Part shown: in pieces, positions 59,729-64,000 of the stretch
Numbering within the stretch: position 1 is the stretch's first letter
Layout: every line of letters begins with the position of its first letter
Assembly: GCA_020248865.1 (NCBI GenBank)
Contig: JADCGS010000001.1
Span: 124,001 to 188,000, forward strand
DNA: 64,000 bases
From: Burkholderiales bacterium
GTDB taxonomy: Bacteria > Pseudomonadota > Gammaproteobacteria > Burkholderiales > Burkholderiaceae_F
Reading direction: 5' to 3'
Notes under the pieces: model-generated
What the model saw: the letters and a program-made list of their open reading frames with translations, nothing else
Database searches by the model: none
What the model was told of the DNA's origin: nothing
Translations under genes and position numbers: made by a program

Positions 59729-60831
59729 GTCCGGCAGCGGCAGGCGCCTTGGCGCTGGAAAACGTCAACGTCGCAGGCCTCGATGCCATGCCCACACCGG
59801 CGGAGGTGCGTGCCGCCGCGCCGCTCACCGCCGCAGCCGCCGCCACCGTGGCTGCGGGCCGCGCCACCCTGCGCGCGATCCTCGATGGCCGTGACCGGCG
59901 GCCCTTCATCGTCGTCGGCCCCTGCTCGATCCACGACCCGGTCGCCGCTCTCGACTATGCGGGGCGACTCAAGGCGCTGGCCGCCGAGGTGGCCGACACG
60001 CTGTTCATCGTCATGCGCGTGTACTTCGAGAAGCCGCGTACCTCCACCGGCTGGAAGGGCTACATCAACGATCCGCGCATGGACGATTCCTTCCGCATCG
60101 AGGAAGGCATCGTGGCGGCCCGCCGCCTGCTGGTGCAACTGGCCGAACTCGGCCTGCCCACCGGCTCGGAGGCCCTCGATCCGCTGTCGCCGCAATACCT
60201 GGCCGATCTGATCAGCTGGTATGCCATCGGCGCCCGCACCAACGAGTCGCAGACGCACCGCGAAATGGCCAGCGGCCTGTCGACGCCGGTCGGCTTCAAG
60301 AACGGCACAGACGGCGGGCTCGAGGTCGCGATCAATGCCATCCAGTCGGCATCGCACCCCCACAGCTTCCTCGGGATCAACGCCGATGGCCGCACCGTGA
60401 TCGTCCGCACCCGCGGCAATGTCTACGGTCACCTCGTGCTGCGCGGCGGTGGCGGCCGGCCCAATTACGACACTGTGAGCGTGAAACTGGCGGAACGGGC
60501 ACTGGCCAAGGCCGGGCTGCCGGCGCGCATCGTGATCGACTGCTCGCACGCGAATTCGCTGAAGGATGCGTCGCTGCAGCCCCTGGTTCTGATGGACTGC
60601 GTGCACCCGATCAAGGAAGGCGCGCAGTCGATCGTCGGCATGATGCTCGAGAGCCACCTGCACGCGGGCAACCAGCCGATTCCGACCGACCGGGGCCAGC
60701 TTCGGTACGGCGTGTCGGCGACCGACGCCTGCATCGACTGGAGCAAGACGCGCAGCGTGCTGCTGCGCGCGCGCGATCGCCTGGCGCCGTGGGTTGGCCC
60801 GGGCAACGAGCCAGTGGGCGCGCCGGGCTAG
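59725..60831 (+). CDS. 3-deoxy-7-phosphoheptulonate (DAHP) synthase, class I
   Basis: Joins PEP and erythrose-4-phosphate to start aromatic synthesis. Motifs include VVGPCSIHDPVAALDYA, MRVYFEKPRTSTGWKGYINDP, TNESQTHREMASGL and IVIDCSHANSLKD. The start is TTG at 59725, inside the previous stop, giving 368 residues. This keeps the conserved LENVNVAGLDAMPTPAEVRA start; ATG at 59788 would lose it. Which feedback type (aroF, aroG or aroH) is not clear. Its stop shares CTAG with the converging HDOD gene. Confidence 0.93.
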   Translation: MSPAAAGALALENVNVAGLDAMPTPAEVRAAAPLTAAAAATVAAGRATLRAILDGRDRRPFIVVGPCSIHDPVAALDYAGRLKALAAEVADTLFIVMRVYFEKPRTSTGWKGYINDPRMDDSFRIEEGIVAARRLLVQLAELGLPTGSEALDPLSPQYLADLISWYAIGARTNESQTHREMASGLSTPVGFKNGTDGGLEVAINAIQSASHPHSFLGINADGRTVIVRTRGNVYGHLVLRGGGGRPNYDTVSVKLAERALAKAGLPARIVIDCSHANSLKDASLQPLVLMDCVHPIKEGAQSIVGMMLESHLHAGNQPIPTDRGQLRYGVSATDACIDWSKTRSVLLRARDRLAPWVGPGNEPVGAPG

Positions 60832-62069
60832 AGCGAGCGCGTGATGGTCCACCCCTCGGCCAGCGCGCGCAGCAATGCGCGGTTGTACGTGAGCAGCGGC
60901 AGGTCCAGATCGCGCAACCGCTGCCTGACCCGGTCGTGCCGCGCATCCTCGGCCGCGCGCGCCAACTCCAGGAAGGGCAGTAGCGGACCGCGCCCGTCGC
61001 GCAGGGCCTCGACCGTCATCGGCCCGACCATCGCGCCCCGGAACAGCGCCTCGAATGGCGTGTTCGTGAGGCGGTCGAGCAGCGAGAAGGCGCCGGTGAG
61101 GAACAGTTCGTCGCCGAGTCCGTGCTCGTTGTCCTGTCCCAGGTAGTCGAGCAGTAGGCCGCGACAGATCGAGTAGCCGACGAGCGGCGTGACGTCGGGG
61201 TCGCGGTTGCCGGTGCACAGCAGTGCAATCAGCCAGCGCTGCAGCTGGCGCCGACCCAGCATGGCGATCGCGTGCTGCAGCGAGGTGATCTGGAGCGACA
61301 CCCCCATGATCGGCGCATTCACCAACTGCAGCAGCCGGTAGGCGATCGCCGCGTCCTGCCTGAGTACAGCCTCCATGCGCTGTGGCGGGGCCTCTTCACG
61401 GAGCAGCCGCAGCAGCTCCAGCACGGACAGTTGCGCCGGCTGGGCGCCGCCGCCGCCACGCCGCCCTAGCGGGTCTTCAACCGGCCAGCCGATGCAGCCG
61501 GTGCTACCCCGCCCGAATGCCGCTCGTGCTTCCAGCAGATTGCTCGCCCCCAGCGTGTGGAACGGCAGGCTGCGCTGCTGCCGCGGAAAGTCGTCGCCGG
61601 CGTAGCCACCGGTGATGCGCAAGTCCTCGTCCTGGTGAATGACGGCGCACTCGAACAGCTGCCGCACCGGCGCCTCCAGCGGCTGCCGAGGACGGCCGCG
61701 CAGCGCCAGCCGTACCCCGGCGCGTGCCAGTCCCGCCAGCGGCTCGGCAGCGCCCGGATGGGCCGCCAGCACGGCGTCGAACTCCAGCAGCGCATTGGCG
61801 GGCAGGCCGCCCTGCTGCAGCCCCTCGTCCAGCCGAGCGCCGATACTGCCAAGCAGGACCGGCAAGGGCGCCAACGCCTCCAGCGTCGGCGCCAGCACCT
61901 GCGCCAGATCGCTCAAGCGCACGCCGCCGGCGTCGGTCGCGCGCGCCGTGAGCCGCAAGCCGGCCGTGGCGCGCCGCCGATCGACGATCGGGGCGAAGCA
62001 CAGGACCACCCGCTCCAGAACCGCCGGCGGGGCGTCGACATCGGGGCGGCTGACCAGGTCGCTGATCAT
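60828..62069 (-). CDS. HDOD-domain protein with degenerate EAL-like N-terminus
   Basis: A 413-residue protein of the YuxH (EAL-HDOD) architecture. Residues 1 to about 200 look like an EAL fold but lack the EAL signature and the metal-binding set, so it should not cut c-di-GMP. The HDOD domain (about 205-400) is clear: LSVLELLRLLREEAPPQRMEAVLRQDAAIAYRLLQLVNAP and TSLQHAIAMLGRRQLQRWL. Such proteins are signalling scaffolds. ATG at 62069 has no clear ribosome site; the 141 bases to rmuC contain none either. Confidence 0.83.
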   Translation of the reverse strand: MISDLVSRPDVDAPPAVLERVVLCFAPIVDRRRATAGLRLTARATDAGGVRLSDLAQVLAPTLEALAPLPVLLGSIGARLDEGLQQGGLPANALLEFDAVLAAHPGAAEPLAGLARAGVRLALRGRPRQPLEAPVRQLFECAVIHQDEDLRITGGYAGDDFPRQQRSLPFHTLGASNLLEARAAFGRGSTGCIGWPVEDPLGRRGGGGAQPAQLSVLELLRLLREEAPPQRMEAVLRQDAAIAYRLLQLVNAPIMGVSLQITSLQHAIAMLGRRQLQRWLIALLCTGNRDPDVTPLVGYSICRGLLLDYLGQDNEHGLGDELFLTGAFSLLDRLTNTPFEALFRGAMVGPMTVEALRDGRGPLLPFLELARAAEDARHDRVRQRLRDLDLPLLTYNRALLRALAEGWTITRSL

Positions 62070-62210
62070 GGTCGCAAGGCAGTGACCGCGCAGCCGGCGA
62101 GACCACTTCCGCAAGAGGACAGAGTCGCTCGATTACACCGCGGTGGCGCCGGCGAAATGCCGCGAAAAGGACGGTCATCGCCGGCCAGAAACTCTGGCGC
62201 GCTGCCCGCC

Positions 62211-63605
62211 CTAACTGGCTGGAGGAGCCGGCGGCAGCAACTGCGCCGCCTGCTCGGCCGGCAGTGCCTCCACGCCCTTGAGTGCGCGGTCCATCTGGCG
62301 CGTGCGGGTCTCGGCCTTCTCGATCGTGTTGGAGGCCGTCTGCAACTGGTCCTTCAGCCGCGCCAGCACCTCGCCGAACTTGCCGAACTCGGTCTTGACC
62401 GCGCCGAGCACCTGCCATACCTCGGCCGAGCGCCGTTCCAGCGCCAAGGTGCGGAAGCCCATCTGCAGGCTGTTGAGCATGGCGGCCAGCGTGGTGGGCC
62501 CGGCGATCACCACGCGCTGCTCCCGCTGCAAACCCTCCACCAGCCCGGGCCGGCGCAGGACCTCGGCGTACAGCCCTTCAGTGGGCAGGAACAGCAGCGC
62601 AAAGTCGGTGGTGTGCGGCGCCTCGATGTACTTCTCGCGGATGCGCCGCGCCTCGGTCTTGATGCGGCCCTCTAGCGCGCGGCCGGCCTCCTCCACCGCC
62701 GCCAAATCGGCGCGCTCCTGCGCCGCGTGCAGCCGTTCGTAGTCCTCCACCGGGAACTTGGCGTCGATCGGCAGCCAGCACGGCGCATCGCGTCCCGGCA
62801 GGCGGATCGCATACTCGACGCGCGCCTCCGATCCCGGCCGTGTCGCCACATTGGCGGCGTACTGCTCGGGCGTCAGCACCTGCTCCAGGAGCGCTCCCAG
62901 CTGCACCTCGCCGAAGCCGCCACGCGTCTTCACGTTGGTCAGAACGCGCTTGAGGTCGCCCACGCCGGCAGCCAGCGTCTGCATCTCGCCCAGGCCCCTG
63001 TGAACCTGCTCCAGTCGCTCCGACACCTGACGGAAGCTCTCGCCCAGGCGCGCCTCCAGCGTGGACTGCAGCTTCTCCTCGACCGTGGCGCGCATCTGGT
63101 CGAGCTTGGACTCGTTGCCCTGCTGCAGGGCCCTGAGCTGCACCTGCAGGGTGCCCCGTACCTCGGCCAGGTTCAGCTGCTGCGACCGGGTCAGCTCAGC
63201 CAGCTGCTGCTGCATCAGCGCGCCGAAGTCCTGCAACTTGCGCGCGGACTCTTCGCGGTTGGCGCGACCGGCCTGCTCGGTCACCTCGGCGATCTTCTGC
63301 ACCTGCTGCCCGAAACCGGCCAGTTGTCCACCTTGCAGGGTCGCAAGCTGACTGGTCTGCTGCAGCAGCGCCGCCTGCATATCGACCAGCCGGGTGCCGG
63401 TCTCGTTGCGCACGTCGCGTGCCGATAGGGCAATGGCCTCGCGCAGTTCGCGCTCCAGCCGCTCGCCGCCGGCCGCCAGCTCGCGTTGCGCCATCTGCAC
63501 GGCGACAACAGCCGCGCGCGCGTCGTCGCGCCGCAACGCAAAGTAGAGCGTCACGCCTAGAACAAGGACAGCCAGCAGAGCGAGGACAAGCAGGACTTCG
63601 AGCAT
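62211..63605 (-). CDS. rmuC: DNA recombination protein RmuC
   Basis: A 464-residue protein with a single N-terminal membrane helix (LVLALLAVLVLGVTLYFAL). A long coiled coil follows (about 30-230), then the RmuC nuclease-like domain: VLTNVKTRGGFGEVQLGALLEQ, LPIDAKFPVEDYERL, YIEAPHTTDFALLFLPTEGLYAEVLRRPGL and VIAGPTTLAAMLNSLQMGF. RmuC limits small-repeat inversion and guards against phage in some hosts. ATG at 63605 is used; a TTG at 63626 is less likely. It has TATGAT at 63696-63691 as a possible -10. Confidence 0.96.
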   Translation of the reverse strand: MLEVLLVLALLAVLVLGVTLYFALRRDDARAAVVAVQMAQRELAAGGERLERELREAIALSARDVRNETGTRLVDMQAALLQQTSQLATLQGGQLAGFGQQVQKIAEVTEQAGRANREESARKLQDFGALMQQQLAELTRSQQLNLAEVRGTLQVQLRALQQGNESKLDQMRATVEEKLQSTLEARLGESFRQVSERLEQVHRGLGEMQTLAAGVGDLKRVLTNVKTRGGFGEVQLGALLEQVLTPEQYAANVATRPGSEARVEYAIRLPGRDAPCWLPIDAKFPVEDYERLHAAQERADLAAVEEAGRALEGRIKTEARRIREKYIEAPHTTDFALLFLPTEGLYAEVLRRPGLVEGLQREQRVVIAGPTTLAAMLNSLQMGFRTLALERRSAEVWQVLGAVKTEFGKFGEVLARLKDQLQTASNTIEKAETRTRQMDRALKGVEALPAEQAAQLLPPAPPAS

Positions 63606-63750
63606 CGAGGGCAGATCGCAGAGCAAGCCGAGGGGAGCAATGACGAGCGCCGGGCGGCGCTCAGCGCAGTGTCACCTGACACATGCACCGATCATAGGGG
63701 AAACCCCTCGTATCGACAGGCGGCGGGCACTGAGGAAAATCGGGCAACAC

Positions 63751-63773
63751 GCGCCCCACGAGAGGGCGCTTTT
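63751..63773 (+). terminator. Terminator-like hairpin before the last gene
   Basis: GCGCCC and GGGCGC form a 6-bp stem around a 7-base loop and are directly followed by TTTT. No rightward gene ends just before it, so it may be a leader attenuator for the acyl-CoA ligase or simply chance. It lies 54 bases before that start codon. Confidence 0.3.
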
Positions 63774-63826
63774 CGTATCGTGCCCGATTGCCTCGACCGA
63801 TCGGCGCGCCCAGGAGGCACCTCGAC

Positions 63827-64000
63827 ATGAATCACGCCGCTCCCCTGTACGACCTGAAGCCGTGGGTGCAGCAGTACGGCCGCGACGTCGACGCCAACCC
63901 GCCGGTGCCGCGCTTCCAGCACCTGGCCGAACTGGTGCGCGACGCGGCGGCCCGCTTTGCCGCGCAGACCGCCTTCACCACCTGCATGCCCAACGGCATG
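63827..64000 (+). CDS. Probable AMP-forming acyl-CoA ligase (5' part; runs off the window)
   Basis: The first 58 codons of a gene with AGGAGG nine bases before ATG at 63827. The peptide starts MNHAAPLYDLKPWVQQYG and continues FQHLAELVRDAAARFAAQTAF, then TTCMPNGM. A short linker followed by a helix before the first strand is how many long-chain acyl-CoA ligases begin. No catalytic motif is within the window, so the family is tentative. Another ANL-type adenylating enzyme remains possible. Confidence 0.45.
   Translation, partial: MNHAAPLYDLKPWVQQYGRDVDANPPVPRFQHLAELVRDAAARFAAQTAFTTCMPNGM

Overview
This window looks like a chromosomal segment of a high-GC betaproteobacterium, most probably of the order Burkholderiales. 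That rests on a class I PHB operon with its PhaR repressor, an sdhCDAB-sdhE-gltA block next to odhA-odhB-lpdA, an OmpR/EnvZ pair of the RisA/RisS kind, and a long structured leader before odhA (sucA) of the type reported from that order. I would not name a genus from sequence alone. Coding density is very high, no intergenic gap exceeds about 300 bases, and many genes are joined by GTGA, ATGA or TGATG overlaps. I saw no rRNA, tRNA, CRISPR array, insertion sequence or prophage.

Layout. 1-2078: end of a hopanoid-precursor pair (hpnD, hpnE). 2138-4647: radA and alr. 4861-6183: lplT. 6204-8282: tsaB, rimI and a family 4 uracil-DNA glycosylase. 8409-11464: three exported proteins (DUF1501, DUF1800 and a small LTPEQR-rich protein), divergent from ompR-envZ (11632-13678). 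13785-15034: ispD-ispF, divergent from mfd-serB (15076-19501). 19546-27117: a storage-polymer and thiolase block read leftwards, phaC-phaA-phaB-small membrane protein-phaR-rimO-bktB. 27259-29171: pgeF-rluD, divergent from bamD. 30069-32383: a DinG-like helicase and a DUF465 protein. 32682-33449: an orphan PP2C phosphatase.

33473-55985 is the central-carbon core. Leftwards it carries sdhC-sdhD-sdhA-sdhB-sdhE-gltA, then odhA-odhB-pspC-lpdA-zapE-coiled-coil protein. A GntR/HutC regulator (46849-47685) lies upstream of sdhC and divergent from a rightward set, mdh-prpB-prpC-prpD-lipoprotein-acnA. Together these supply citrate synthase, aconitase, 2-oxoglutarate dehydrogenase, succinate dehydrogenase and malate dehydrogenase plus the methylcitrate cycle, all within about 22 kb and around one regulator with a 12-base perfect palindrome in its divergent promoter region.

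56049-64000 is a mixed tail: a 48-residue membrane protein, DUF2237, a PIN-domain protein, a GNAT-DEDDh exonuclease fusion, a class I aminotransferase, a DAHP synthase, a degenerate EAL-HDOD protein, rmuC, and the first codons of a probable acyl-CoA ligase.

The most interesting items are the multi-hairpin odhA leader, the GNAT-exonuclease fusion, a duplicated GC-rich element between sdhC and sdhD that can be translated into SdhD, and the small unstudied membrane or exported genes wedged into the pha, odh and prp-acn operons.
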